Shown: positions 16,937 through 25,514 of the stretch, piece after piece
Layout: every line of letters starts with the position of its first letter
Numbering within the stretch: position 1 is the first letter of the stretch
Source of the DNA: an uncultured Eubacteriales bacterium
Lineage (GTDB): Bacteria > Bacillota > Clostridia > Oscillospirales > QAMX01
Direction of reading: 5' to 3'
Length of the DNA stretch: 64,000 nt
Assembly (NCBI GenBank): GCA_934546935.1
Contig: CAKTEH010000008.1
Span: 62,001 to 126,000, forward strand
The notes under the pieces: generated by a model
Seen by the model: the letters and a program-made list of their open reading frames with translations, nothing else
Database searches by the model: none
Told to the model about the DNA's origin: nothing
Position numbers and translations under genes: made by a program

Positions 16937-17608
16937 ATGAAAAATTGGGAAACACAAGCGCTTTTTGATCTGACCCATACGCTTGCAGCGGACTTCCTCG
17001 GGGAGTTTGCTTATCCATGGCAGGCGTTGGCGGGGATTCGGGATATGATCTGCGTACTTGGGCCGCAGCTCCCGGCGGATGAGTATGAGGAGCTTGCTGC
17101 TCAGGTGTGGGTTGCCCGAAGCGCAAAGGTATATCCGTCGGCCTATCTGGGTGCGCCGTGCATTATAGGCCCGCGCACCGAGGTGCGCCACTGTGCATTT
17201 ATCCGCGGCGCGGCGCTGGTCGGCGCCGACTGCGTTGTGGGAAATTCTGTTGAAATCAAGAATGCGATCCTGTTTGACGGTGCGCAGGTGCCGCATTATA
17301 ATTATGTGGGCGATTCGATTCTGGGATTCCGGGCGCATATGGGTGCAGGGAGTATTACCTCAAATGTCAAAGGTGACCGCAGCAATGTCTGCGTGCGGGC
17401 CGGGCAGAACCGGGTGGAAACCGGGCTTCGGAAATTTGGCGCAATGCTTGGCGACGGCGCTGAGATCGGCTGCAACAGCGTGTTAAATCCGGGAAGCCTG
17501 ATTGGCCGCGGCGCGCGGGTTTACCCGCTTTCCAGCGTGCGCGGAGCCGTGCCTGCACACACGATTTATAAGGCGGACGGCCAAATTGTCAGCATGGAGG
17601 AACGTTAA
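16937..17608 (+). CDS. GlmU-like left-handed beta-helix acyltransferase
   Basis: The 223-residue protein consists of a short helical N-terminal part (1-65) and hexapeptide repeats forming a left-handed beta helix. The sequence 'PHYNYVGDSILG' followed by 'GAGSITSNVKGD' closely parallels the acetyltransferase half of GlmU. No nucleotidyltransferase domain is present. It ends immediately before glmM (TAA then ATG), whose product, glucosamine 1-phosphate, is the substrate of GlmU-type acetyltransferases; a role in making GlcNAc-1-phosphate is therefore likely. The second ATG (16937) has the better-spaced GGAAAGGA; 16931 is possible. Confidence 0.8.
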   Translation: MKNWETQALFDLTHTLAADFLGEFAYPWQALAGIRDMICVLGPQLPADEYEELAAQVWVARSAKVYPSAYLGAPCIIGPRTEVRHCAFIRGAALVGADCVVGNSVEIKNAILFDGAQVPHYNYVGDSILGFRAHMGAGSITSNVKGDRSNVCVRAGQNRVETGLRKFGAMLGDGAEIGCNSVLNPGSLIGRGARVYPLSSVRGAVPAHTIYKADGQIVSMEER

Positions 17609-18955
17609 ATGGGCAGATTATTTGGAACGGATGGGATCCGCGGCATTGCGGGGCAAATGCTGACTTGTGAACTGGCGACGAAAATTGGCCGTGCTGCAGC
17701 GGAGGTTCTTTCGGGCCTGCGCCGGCGTCCGCTGTTTGTCATCGGCAAGGATACGCGCGCATCTTCAGATATGTTGGAGTCCGCCATTGCGGCGGGGCTG
17801 TGTTCTGTGGGCGCGGATGTGATTTTTTTAGGCGTCGTGCCGACGCCTGCGGTGGCTTATCTGATCGGAAAGTGTAAAGCTGACGCCGGGGTAATGATCT
17901 CCGCGTCGCACAATGCAGCAGAATTCAACGGGATCAAAATTTTCGGCGGAGACGGCGTAAAGCTTCCGGATATGCTGGAGGAGCAGATTGAAGCGATCGT
18001 GCTTGACGGCGCTTCCCGCCTTCCGGCGTCCGTCGGCACGGACGTAGGGCAGACGCGTTATGCGACGGAAGCAATTGAATATTATGTAAATCACCTGAAA
18101 TCAACCGTACCTTTTTCCCTCTCCGGGCTTCGGGTTGCGGTCGACTGTGCGAACGGTTCGGCATCTGTGACAGCCAAACGCCTGTTTACAGAGCTTGGCG
18201 CGCAGGCGGAATTCCTGGCCTGCGAGCCGGATGGCGCCAATATTAACCATGCGTGCGGTTCGACCCATCTGGCGGCGCTGAAGGCTTATGTTGTGGAGCA
18301 TGGCATGGATGCGGGCGTTGCGTTTGACGGCGATGCGGACCGCTGTTTGTGCGTCGACGAGCATGGCGAGGAAATTGACGGGGACTTTATTATGGCGATT
18401 TGTGCCGAGGATATGCGTTCGCGTGGAAAGCTGGAGCACAATGCGGTGGTCGGCACAATTATGACCAATATGGGCTTCACCAAATTCTGTGAGGAAAAAG
18501 GCCTGCATTTTATAGCTACGAAGGTTGGGGACCGTTATGTGCTGGAGGAAATGCTGCGTTCCGGCTACAGCTTTGGCGGCGAACAGTCCGGCCATTTGAT
18601 TTTCCGCGACTTTGCAACAACCGGCGACGGCCAGCTGACGGCGATCCAGCTTTTATCGATCATGGCGCGCCGGGAAATCAAGCTCTCCGAGCTTGCATCC
18701 GTAATGCAGCGTTATCCGCAGGAGTTGATCAATGTCCAGGTCAGCCCGGAAGGAAAAATCGCATTTTATACAGATCCCTGTGTCCATGAGGCCACAGAGC
18801 GTGCGCGGCAGGAGCTGGGGGAAAACGGCCGGATTATTATCCGTGTTTCCGGTACGGAACCGCTTATCCGCGTTATGGTGGAAGGCCGTGATATTGAACA
18901 GGTCCGCCGCGTCTGCCGGGAAGCCGCCGAGGTAGTCCGCCGGAATTTGAACTGA
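17609..18955 (+). CDS. glmM: phosphoglucosamine mutase
   Basis: This 448-residue enzyme converts glucosamine 6-phosphate to glucosamine 1-phosphate for peptidoglycan precursors. All family landmarks are seen: 'GRLFGTDGIRGIAG' at the start, the phosphoserine loop 'VMISASHNAAEFNGIKIF' near residue 100, the metal loop 'AFDGDADRCLCVD', 'GGEQSGHLIF' for sugar specificity and 'RVSGTEPLIRVMVEG' for phosphate binding. Length is typical. The start follows the preceding stop without a gap, so the two genes are coupled. Confidence 0.97.
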   Translation: MGRLFGTDGIRGIAGQMLTCELATKIGRAAAEVLSGLRRRPLFVIGKDTRASSDMLESAIAAGLCSVGADVIFLGVVPTPAVAYLIGKCKADAGVMISASHNAAEFNGIKIFGGDGVKLPDMLEEQIEAIVLDGASRLPASVGTDVGQTRYATEAIEYYVNHLKSTVPFSLSGLRVAVDCANGSASVTAKRLFTELGAQAEFLACEPDGANINHACGSTHLAALKAYVVEHGMDAGVAFDGDADRCLCVDEHGEEIDGDFIMAICAEDMRSRGKLEHNAVVGTIMTNMGFTKFCEEKGLHFIATKVGDRYVLEEMLRSGYSFGGEQSGHLIFRDFATTGDGQLTAIQLLSIMARREIKLSELASVMQRYPQELINVQVSPEGKIAFYTDPCVHEATERARQELGENGRIIIRVSGTEPLIRVMVEGRDIEQVRRVCREAAEVVRRNLN

Positions 18956-18971
18956 TAGAGGATAAATACAT

Positions 18972-19007
18972 AAAAATCCGTTTTCCCATTTGGGAAAACG
19001 GATTTTT
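18972..19007. terminator. bidirectional terminator between glmM and the CorC-type gene
   Basis: A long perfect stem, AAAAATCCGTTTTCCCA with its complement, has a tiny loop and T tracts on both strands. It separates the convergent genes. Confidence 0.9.
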
Positions 19008-19019
19008 CTTTTTAAAAGC

Positions 19020-20291
19020 TTAGCCTTCGGGTTTTGAGGATGCGCCGGAAACGGGCGCAGGCTTGCGGCGGACATCGACCTGGGCAACCCGATGGTGCTC
19101 CAACGCAACAATCGTAATCGTCAGGTCAGCATATTCAAACGAATCGCCCTGCTGCGGAATTGTGCCGAAGCGCTCCGTAACCCAGCCGCCGAGGGAGCTC
19201 ATTTCCGAATCTGCTTCCACCTGAAAAAAGTTACAGAATTCCTCAAGATCGACCGTGCCGTCCACACGGTAAGTGTTGGCGTCCAACGCCCGGAAATCTT
19301 CGGTAATTTCGTCGTGTTCATCCCAGATTTCGCCGACGAGCTCCTCCAGGATGTCTTCCATCGTGACAATACCGTAGGTCCCGCCATATTCATCCAACAC
19401 GACGGCGACATGCGCTTTATTTTTCTGCAACTGCCGAAGCAGGGAGGGGATTTTTTCGTTTTTGAGGATGAAGATAACCGGGGTGATGATGTCCTTTACT
19501 GCCTTTCCGGTGATGCCCATGCCGGTATAAAAGTCCTTTTGATGGATGACACCGACAACGTCATCCATTGTTTCATCGTAAACCAGGAGACGGGAATAGC
19601 GGGACTGGGTAAAAGCCCGGGCAATCTCTTCTTTCCGGGCATTAAGTGCAACGCCTTCAAGATCTACGCGATGGGTCAGAATATCTTCTGCACAACGCTC
19701 GGAGAAACCAATGGCATTGCGCAGAAGTTCACCCTCATTCTGGTCAATGCTGCCGTCAAGCTGGACTTCCTTCACGAGCATCAAAAGCTCTTCCTGAGAC
19801 ATTTTTGCGCTGGATTCCAGCCGCAGGACTCTGGAAAGGATTTTTTTCCAAAGAGAAAACAGAAAGTTGACGGGTGTCAGAATATAGATCAGGATTTTGA
19901 GGAACGGCGCGGAAAACATTGCAAAACGCTCAGGAGAGTCTTTGGCAATGCTTTTCGGTGAAATTTCGCCGAAAATCAGCACGACGACTGTAATTACGGC
20001 AGTGGAAATTGTGGCGCCTGCGTCTCCGCAAAGCTGAATGAACATAACGGCGCCCAGGGAAGCCATAGCAATGTTAACGATGTTGTTGCCGATGAGGATT
20101 GTGGAAAGCAGTTTGTCATACTGTTCGGAAAGCCGAAGGGCAAGTTTTGCCTTTCGGCTGCCTTTTTCAGCAAAGATTTTCAGCCGCGTCCGGTTGAGAG
20201 AAGAAAAGGCGGTTTCCGTGGCTGAAAAATAAGCGGACATCAGCACCAGCACCGCAATAATCAATATATAAGTCAGCGTGTCGGGAGACAT
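19020..20291 (-). CDS. hemolysin C/CorC-type CNNM-CBS membrane protein
   Basis: The 423-residue protein has a CNNM transmembrane domain (residues 1 to about 190, four helices, with 'SAYFSATETAFSSLNRTRL'), a pair of CBS domains (about 205-325, including 'VVLDEYGGTYGIVTMEDIL') and a C-terminal CorC_HlyC domain (about 345-415). Such proteins are linked to magnesium or cobalt efflux and occasionally to membrane damage. GGAGC precedes the ATG. A small reading frame and a strong promoter lie upstream. Confidence 0.92.
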   Translation of the reverse strand: MSPDTLTYILIIAVLVLMSAYFSATETAFSSLNRTRLKIFAEKGSRKAKLALRLSEQYDKLLSTILIGNNIVNIAMASLGAVMFIQLCGDAGATISTAVITVVVLIFGEISPKSIAKDSPERFAMFSAPFLKILIYILTPVNFLFSLWKKILSRVLRLESSAKMSQEELLMLVKEVQLDGSIDQNEGELLRNAIGFSERCAEDILTHRVDLEGVALNARKEEIARAFTQSRYSRLLVYDETMDDVVGVIHQKDFYTGMGITGKAVKDIITPVIFILKNEKIPSLLRQLQKNKAHVAVVLDEYGGTYGIVTMEDILEELVGEIWDEHDEITEDFRALDANTYRVDGTVDLEEFCNFFQVEADSEMSSLGGWVTERFGTIPQQGDSFEYADLTITIVALEHHRVAQVDVRRKPAPVSGASSKPEG

Positions 20292-20344
20292 GGGGTTGCT
20301 CCTTTTTTATTCATTCTTTTGGCATGTCCGGAAAATCCCCGGAT

Positions 20345-20455
20345 TCACAAGCGCAAAAAACTGCGCTTCCGGTGGATTCCGCTGCGTAAAAGAATGTCCC
20401 GCAAAAGTGCGGATAAGGGTATGCCGCCAGCCGCGTCACTACTGCTGCTGTCCAT
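20345..20455 (-). CDS. candidate 36-residue leader reading frame
   Basis: Between a consensus promoter (20495-20523) and the CorC-type gene lies a reading frame starting 'MDSSSSDAAGGIPLSALLR' with an AGGAGG ten bases upstream. It ends 53 bases before the next gene's start. The product is basic at its end and has no membrane segment. It may be a leader peptide or a small protein; coding is not proven. Confidence 0.35.
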   Translation of the reverse strand: MDSSSSDAAGGIPLSALLRDILLRSGIHRKRSFLRL

Positions 20456-20494
20456 GTGCAAGATACCTCCTGACCGAAAAAATAGGATATGCCC

Positions 20495-20523
20495 ATTATA
20501 CCGGACTGTGCGGACACCGTCAA
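20495..20523 (-). promoter_or_regulatory. consensus SigA promoter upstream of the CorC-type gene
   Basis: On the minus strand TTGACG (20523-20518), 17 bases, then TATAAT (20500-20495). The transcript would include the candidate small reading frame and the CorC-type gene. Confidence 0.75.
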
Positions 20524-20558
20524 GAGCAATAGCCGCATATTCCGGGGATGGCAAAAGC

Positions 20559-20593
20559 AAAAGGCGCCCGGGATGTTTCCCGGCGCCTTTTTT
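20559..20593. terminator. intrinsic terminator
   Basis: A GC-rich stem (AAAAGGCGCCCGGGA and its near-complement) is followed by T tracts on both strands. It ends the minus-strand gene 20663-20926. Confidence 0.8.
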
Positions 20594-20662
20594 CAGGGAT
20601 TATGATGCAAAATAAAAGTTGAGGATGTGACTATTTGTTTGGTTGTACAGGGGGTTAGTGTG

Positions 20663-20926
20663 TTATTTTTCGTTTTTCAGTTCAGTGTCGCCGTAGAGGT
20701 TAAAACGGAACAGAAGACTTTCGTCTTCGGGATTTTCACATTTGATTTTGGCTTCGGAAACCATGCCGCCCTTGATAATCTGCGTAAGGCCGATGATCTG
20801 GCAGAACTTGCTTTTCAGGTTCAGCTTGTCGCCTTCATCGGTCACGAGATATACCTGGCCTTTGCACTGGTCAACAGCTTTGATAAATTCCTGTAAATCG
20901 ATTTCGTGTAATTTCAAATCTGACAT
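20663..20926 (-). CDS. small conserved-looking protein, function unknown
   Basis: This 87-residue acidic protein starts 'MSDLKLHEIDLQEFIKAVD' and contains 'GQVYLVTDEGDKLNLKS', a pattern suggesting a small alpha/beta fold. I do not recognise a named family with certainty. The ATG at 20926 has AAGGAAGGTGAG immediately upstream, and a perfect promoter lies 40 bases further. It is a single-gene unit with its own terminator. Strong expression signals make it a real gene. Confidence 0.75.
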   Translation of the reverse strand: MSDLKLHEIDLQEFIKAVDQCKGQVYLVTDEGDKLNLKSKFCQIIGLTQIIKGGMVSEAKIKCENPEDESLLFRFNLYGDTELKNEK

Positions 20927-20965
20927 ATGCTCACCTTCCTTTAAATATATCACTCCTTATTTTTG

Positions 20966-20994
20966 ATTATACGATATTTGGACAGAATTGTCAA
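20966..20994 (-). promoter_or_regulatory. perfect-consensus SigA promoter
   Basis: On the minus strand TTGACA (20994-20989), a 17-base spacer and TATAAT (20971-20966). It drives the small gene 20663-20926. Confidence 0.85.
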
Positions 20995-21187
20995 TAAGCC
21001 GCTTGAAATTTCGTGAAAATATACCAAAGAGCGGGCTCTGGTTCCAACGTGCTTGTAAAATTACGGGCAGTTCTTTCTTCTGGATCCCTACGGCGCGTTT
21101 CGGTGCGCGCATATTGGCACGAAAACCAAGTGCGGTAAACTATGGGGGACGGCGCGGCGCTGCACCGGAGCGCAGCGAAATTTCACA

Positions 21188-21781
21188 ATGGAGGTAACAG
21201 AAATTGGGTATGTACGGGTATCGACAAAGGAACAAAACGAGAACCGTCAGACCGACGCCATGCGGGCGTATGGCCTGGACGCGCAGGCTTTGTTTATCAA
21301 CCGGCAGTCCGGCTGCGATTTTGACCAGCCTGCGTACAAGCGGATGTTGCGCCGACTCCGGCCTGGCGACCGGCTCGTTATCAAGAGCATTGACCGGCTT
21401 GGGCGCAATTATGAGGAAATCCTGCAGCAGTGACGTCTGCTGACCAAAGAGCGGGAGGTCTCGATCGTTGTGCTGGATATGCCGGTGCTCAATACCGGGC
21501 AGGCGCGGGATCTGACCGGGACGCTGATTTCGGATATCGTGCTTCAGCTTTTAAGCTATGTTGCCCAGACGGAGCGGGAATTCATCCGCCAGCACCAGGC
21601 GGAAGGGATTGCGGCGGCAAAAGCGCGCGGCGTGCAATTCGGACGCAGGAAGATTGAATTGCCGGGAGAAATTGAATCGCTTTGCGCCCGCTGGCGCAGC
21701 GGGGAGATCAGCGCGCGCCAGGCCGGCGCGGCGCTGGGCGTGTCTTATCAGACCTTTCTGCGCCGGATGCGCGAGCGTTAA
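21188..21781 (+). pseudogene. serine recombinase (resolvase/invertase) with an in-frame stop
   Basis: Two pieces in one frame make a 197-codon small serine recombinase. The first (21188-21430) has the catalytic serine in 'GYVRVSTKEQ' and 'VIKSIDRLGRNYEEI'; the second (21434-21781) has the long helix 'LSYVAQTEREFIRQHQAEGI' and a C-terminal helix-turn-helix 'ISARQAGAALGVSYQ'. They are split by TGA at 21431-21433. At this point relatives usually have Trp (EILEQW), so one G-to-A change in TGG explains it. TGA is used as a normal stop elsewhere in the window, so general recoding is unlikely. The start is uncertain: the GGAGG falls inside the first codons. Confidence 0.8.
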
Positions 21782-21797
21782 TTTTTTACACAAAAGC

Positions 21798-21826
21798 TAG
21801 ACTTTTCTTATCGGACATGCTATAAT
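21798..21826 (+). promoter_or_regulatory. probable promoter of the SLH surface protein
   Basis: TAGACT (21798-21803), a 17-base spacer and a perfect TATAAT (21821-21826). It would give an untranslated leader of about 255 bases before the ATG at 22089. Confidence 0.6.
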
Positions 21827-22088
21827 GAAATCGTTAAGATTTCCGTGCTGAAAAACTGAATTTGACAGTTTTTTCGATTTTTGCATAATTTATCGGCCTT
21901 GTGACAAAAAGTCTGGTTTATGGATTTGCTGCTTGCGCAGGCAACGCCGGTGCCTGGAACGTTTTTTGACGCAATGTACAGATTAAAGATCAGAATCGGG
22001 TGCGGAAAGGCAGAGGAGGGATGTGTAGTGTCTCTTTTTACAAATCTGTAGGAAACAACATTTTATTTCTTGAGAAAGGGGAAAGAAA

Positions 22089-25016
22089 ATGAAAAAGAGA
22101 TGTATTTCACTGCTTCTAGTTTTTGCGTTTTGCCTGAGCCTGATGCCGGCGGCGCTTGCTGCCGACGCAGGTGTAACGGATTCGGCGTTTAATGACTTTG
22201 CACCGGTCGGCAGTTCATATAATGTATGCGATGGCAACTTCGCGCAGACGGCTTATGGTACAGTGGTGCTGGATGAGACAACTACAACGGCTACCGATAA
22301 GGGCTATATGCAGTATTTGTGTACCGGCGGTGTCGCTACGCCGACGGCCTACTGGGCTCCGATGGTTTATTCCAATTCAAACCCGGATGCGGTTAAGGCC
22401 ACGGTCAGCACGGTTACAGAGGGTGGCGTAGCTTATCTTGTCGTGAAGTTTGAAAAAGGGACCGCAGAAGGCAATGCCACAATCCGGATTGATTATACGG
22501 TACAGACCGGAACATTTTCCGGTGGTATTGGCGGCAGCGGGAGCAGCGAGGTTGTAGGCGTAACCGGCTCGCTGGTTTACAATGTGACAAACGGCGAAGG
22601 CGGCAGTACGCCGAGCGATAAGCCGAATCCGCCGACTTCGGATGTGATTGCGGGTTTTTACAGCGATGCAGGTCGTGCGGTGTTGGTTAAATGTAGAGAA
22701 ACGGATTCGCATAATGGGTTTGTAGGACGGCTCCAGAACGGAAGCTATACCATCGGCGAAGTCGAAGCGTTTGCGGGCAACTCTGTTCTTTCCGCAAGCG
22801 AGTGGCTCTGGTATTGCGGCGTAGTAATCGACACGGAATATTATTATAATCTTTGGAATACGAACTATGCTTCACGGTGGGGTACGCATTATCTGAGCCC
22901 CGAAGACCAGACGGTGGTTGCGCCGTTTTACTACTTCAAGGGCGGCTATTGCACGTATGCAGGTCAGACTTTGTCCGCAGGATGGTATAGCCTAACGGAA
23001 GATGCGCCAGTAGTGATCTGGATTACCAAAACAGCTCCGCAGTCGCAGACTTATAGCCTGACAGTTGTGACAAACCCGGCCGGCGGCGCCACGAGCGGCA
23101 GCGGAAACTATGAAGCGAATAAGCAGGTTTCCATCAGCGCCTCTGCGCCGGCGGCGCCCGCGCAGAAGGTTTACGTTTTCACTGGCTGGAGCAGTTCCAA
23201 CGGCGGTTCTTTTGCAAATGTAAACAGGGAAAGCACGACCTTCACTATGCCCTCCGGCGCTGTGACGGTTACTGCCAATTATACATTGAAAGACGATGTA
23301 AACGGCAACGGTATTCCGGATGAAAATGAGCAGTACGACATCCGTTATGTGAAAGGCACGACGGATACGGTGACGGGAATGCCGGCAGACGTGAAAGACG
23401 TGCTTGCAGGAACACAGCAGAGCGTATCGAATGCAAAGCCGAAACGCACGGATTATGTGTTCGCGGGTTGGACGACAGGCGACGTAACGGTAGCTGACGG
23501 CAAGTTTACGATGCCTGCAAAGGATGTAACCTTCACCGCGACGTGGAAGGAAGATAAGAACAACAACGGTATTCCGGATGAAAATGAGCAGTATGACATC
23601 CGTTATGAATCGGGAACCCGGGATACAGTCCGCAATATGCCTGCAAATGTCTATGATGTACGCGAAGGATCGCTCCAGTCCCGTTCTTCGAAGACACCTG
23701 TGCGTAAAGGCTGGATCTTTGACGGCTGGACAACGAAGGATGTCGTTGTAGACAAAAACGGCAGATTTACGATGCCTGCAAAGGACGTAACCTTTACGGC
23801 AACCTGGGTACGGGATGAGAACAACAACGGCATCCCGGACAGTCAGGAAAAGCACTACCATATCCTGTATGAAACCGGTACCCGCGACAAGGTTGCGAAT
23901 ATGCCCTCGAATGAGTATAACGTACTGCCCGGTATTGAGAAAGCGGTTTCCATCGTAATTCCCAAACGTGCGGGCTATGTGTTCACCGGTTGGGAAACCG
24001 ACGATGTGCGCGTGGATAAGTATGGCGACTTCACCATGCCGCGCTATAACGTGACCTTTACCGCCACCTGGGCTGTGGATGCGGACGGCGATGGCAAGCC
24101 GGATGTGCCCGCGTACTATACGCTTACTTATGAATCCAATGGCGGAACCAAATATGCAAACGAGCGCTATGAAGGCGGCACTTATGTTGCGCTGAAGAAA
24201 ACGCCGGTGCGCACCGGTTATGAGTTCACCGGCTGGTATGCCGACCGCATGCTGACCAGGAAGGTCAGCGGCGTCTGGATGAACAGCAATGTGACGGTCT
24301 ATGCTGGTTGGAAGCGTGTTGCTACCCCGACCGATAAGGTTCCGGAATGGCTCAACGGTGATGACCATTATGCCTATATTGTCGGTTATACCGACGGTAC
24401 CGTTAAACCGGAGAATAATATTACCCGTGCAGAGGTTGCCACGATTTTCTTCCGCCTGCTGGATGAAGATGTACGCAGCCGCTACCTGACACGCGCCAAC
24501 AGCTTTACGGATGTGGACGTCAATGCATGGTATAATACCCCGGTTTCCACCGTGGCCGCAATGGGTATCCTCTCCGGCCGTACGGCGACAGCTTTCGATC
24601 CGGACGCGCCGATTACCCGTGCGGAATTAGCGGCGATCTGCGCCCGTTTCAGTGAAGGCAGCCCGGCAAGCGGCGTATACTTCTCGGATATTTCTGGGCA
24701 TTGGGCGGAGGATGAGATCAAGCGCGCCGCGTCGCTCGGCTGGATTTCCGGTTACTTAAACGGCGCCTTTGCGCCGGATCAGTCGATCACCCGCGCTGAA
24801 GCAATGTCGATTATCAACCGTGTACTCATGCGTCTGCCGGAGTCGGTTGACGATCTGCTGCCGGGTATGAAGACCTGGTCGGATAATGCCAATACCAAAG
24901 CGTGGTATTATCTGGCGGTACAGGAAGCGACCAACAGCCATGATTTTGTGTATAAGAATGCAACTTATGAAACCTGGACTGCGCTGACCCGTGATCCGGA
25001 CTGGACCCGGTATTAA
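22089..25016 (+). CDS. secreted SLH-domain surface protein with InlB-type repeats
   Basis: This 975-residue protein has a signal peptide (residues 1-24, 'LLLVFAFCLSLMPAALA'), an N-terminal region of unknown fold (25-315), an Ala/Gly-rich InlB-like repeat (about 320-400), three tandem repeats of about 86 residues (404 to about 670) and a classical Listeria-Bacteroides repeat (about 675-741). Each tandem unit opens with an Asn/Asp-rich, probably calcium-binding NGIPD motif and closes with an FTMP...FTATW motif. Three SLH domains (about 754-915) anchor it to the cell-wall secondary polymer. AGAAAGGGGAAAG precedes the ATG. It is probably an S-layer-associated adhesin; its ligand is unknown. Confidence 0.9.
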   Translation: MKKRCISLLLVFAFCLSLMPAALAADAGVTDSAFNDFAPVGSSYNVCDGNFAQTAYGTVVLDETTTTATDKGYMQYLCTGGVATPTAYWAPMVYSNSNPDAVKATVSTVTEGGVAYLVVKFEKGTAEGNATIRIDYTVQTGTFSGGIGGSGSSEVVGVTGSLVYNVTNGEGGSTPSDKPNPPTSDVIAGFYSDAGRAVLVKCRETDSHNGFVGRLQNGSYTIGEVEAFAGNSVLSASEWLWYCGVVIDTEYYYNLWNTNYASRWGTHYLSPEDQTVVAPFYYFKGGYCTYAGQTLSAGWYSLTEDAPVVIWITKTAPQSQTYSLTVVTNPAGGATSGSGNYEANKQVSISASAPAAPAQKVYVFTGWSSSNGGSFANVNRESTTFTMPSGAVTVTANYTLKDDVNGNGIPDENEQYDIRYVKGTTDTVTGMPADVKDVLAGTQQSVSNAKPKRTDYVFAGWTTGDVTVADGKFTMPAKDVTFTATWKEDKNNNGIPDENEQYDIRYESGTRDTVRNMPANVYDVREGSLQSRSSKTPVRKGWIFDGWTTKDVVVDKNGRFTMPAKDVTFTATWVRDENNNGIPDSQEKHYHILYETGTRDKVANMPSNEYNVLPGIEKAVSIVIPKRAGYVFTGWETDDVRVDKYGDFTMPRYNVTFTATWAVDADGDGKPDVPAYYTLTYESNGGTKYANERYEGGTYVALKKTPVRTGYEFTGWYADRMLTRKVSGVWMNSNVTVYAGWKRVATPTDKVPEWLNGDDHYAYIVGYTDGTVKPENNITRAEVATIFFRLLDEDVRSRYLTRANSFTDVDVNAWYNTPVSTVAAMGILSGRTATAFDPDAPITRAELAAICARFSEGSPASGVYFSDISGHWAEDEIKRAASLGWISGYLNGAFAPDQSITRAEAMSIINRVLMRLPESVDDLLPGMKTWSDNANTKAWYYLAVQEATNSHDFVYKNATYETWTALTRDPDWTRY
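23299..24070 (+). repeat. three tandem 255-261-bp coding repeats
   Basis: Units start near 23299, 23554 and 23817, each with a near-identical stretch encoding NNNGIPD followed by an acidic linker, and each ending with codons for FTMP then FTATW. Synonymous drift between units shows they have diverged under selection rather than being a very recent copy. Confidence 0.85.
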
Positions 25017-25030
25017 GCAGAGTGGAAAAT

Positions 25031-25063
25031 CTGCGCGCCGGGCAAATCTTGCCCGGCGCGCAG
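25031..25063. terminator. GC-rich hairpin after the SLH gene
   Basis: A 15-bp perfect stem with a three-base loop lies 15 bases after the stop. It lacks a T-run, but the next hairpin supplies one. Confidence 0.6.
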
Positions 25064-25079
25064 GAATTGGAAATCAATG

Positions 25080-25120
25080 CAAAAGACGCGGGGTGGATTC
25101 TTTCCACCCCGCGTCTTTTA
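25080..25120. terminator. bidirectional terminator
   Basis: A 17-bp stem (AAAAGACGCGGGGTGGA and its complement) with a short loop and flanking A and T tracts, between the convergent SLH protein and monooxygenase genes. Confidence 0.9.
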
Positions 25121-25139
25121 CGTTGATTTAAGGCATACC

Positions 25140-25445
25140 TTATGCATTATCCTGCGTTGTAAAAGCTTCCAGCGCGGAGCGCAGGACATATTTTCCGGAA
25201 AAGCTTTGCAGCCGGCGGAAAGCTTCCATCTTCAGATGCGCCTGCTGGGCGTCGCGGCTTTCCCATTTTTCCATCAAAAGGACGTGCTCCTCTCCATCGG
25301 CGGAATCAGGCACATAATATGCATACTGGATGCATCCGGGTTCTGCGGCGGCGAGCAGGCAGATTTCCTGTTCACGTACCTGCTCCAGAAAAGCCTCGCG
25401 CGTACCGGGCTTAAGATACTGGTATACGTTTAGTACATACATCAC
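25140..25445 (-). CDS. antibiotic-biosynthesis-monooxygenase-domain (ABM) protein
   Basis: The 101-residue protein matches the ABM fold of small dimeric heme-degrading or quinol monooxygenases: 'YLKPGTREAFLEQVREQE', 'EPGCIQYAYYVP', 'LLMEKWESRDAQQAHLK'. Such proteins have diverse roles and often no antibiotic link. The frame opens with GTG (25445) next to ATG (25442); the GGAG is eight bases before the GTG. Monocistronic. Confidence 0.8.
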   Translation of the reverse strand: MMYVLNVYQYLKPGTREAFLEQVREQEICLLAAAEPGCIQYAYYVPDSADGEEHVLLMEKWESRDAQQAHLKMEAFRRLQSFSGKYVLRSALEAFTTQDNA

Positions 25446-25514
25446 ATTTCACGCTCCGTTCTGAAAAATCGGCCGAAACCGTGGCTTTATTTTTATTATA
25501 CCGGGAACTTTTTT

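Noticed and set aside
21188..21781. A transposon or integrated element around the recombinase
   Set aside because: No terminal inverted repeats, transposase or other element genes are seen nearby; only the lone recombinase remains.
22992..24368. A 458-codon minus-strand open frame within the SLH gene
   Set aside because: It mirrors the repeat region of the surface protein, where codon bias leaves the opposite strand open; no start signal is seen.
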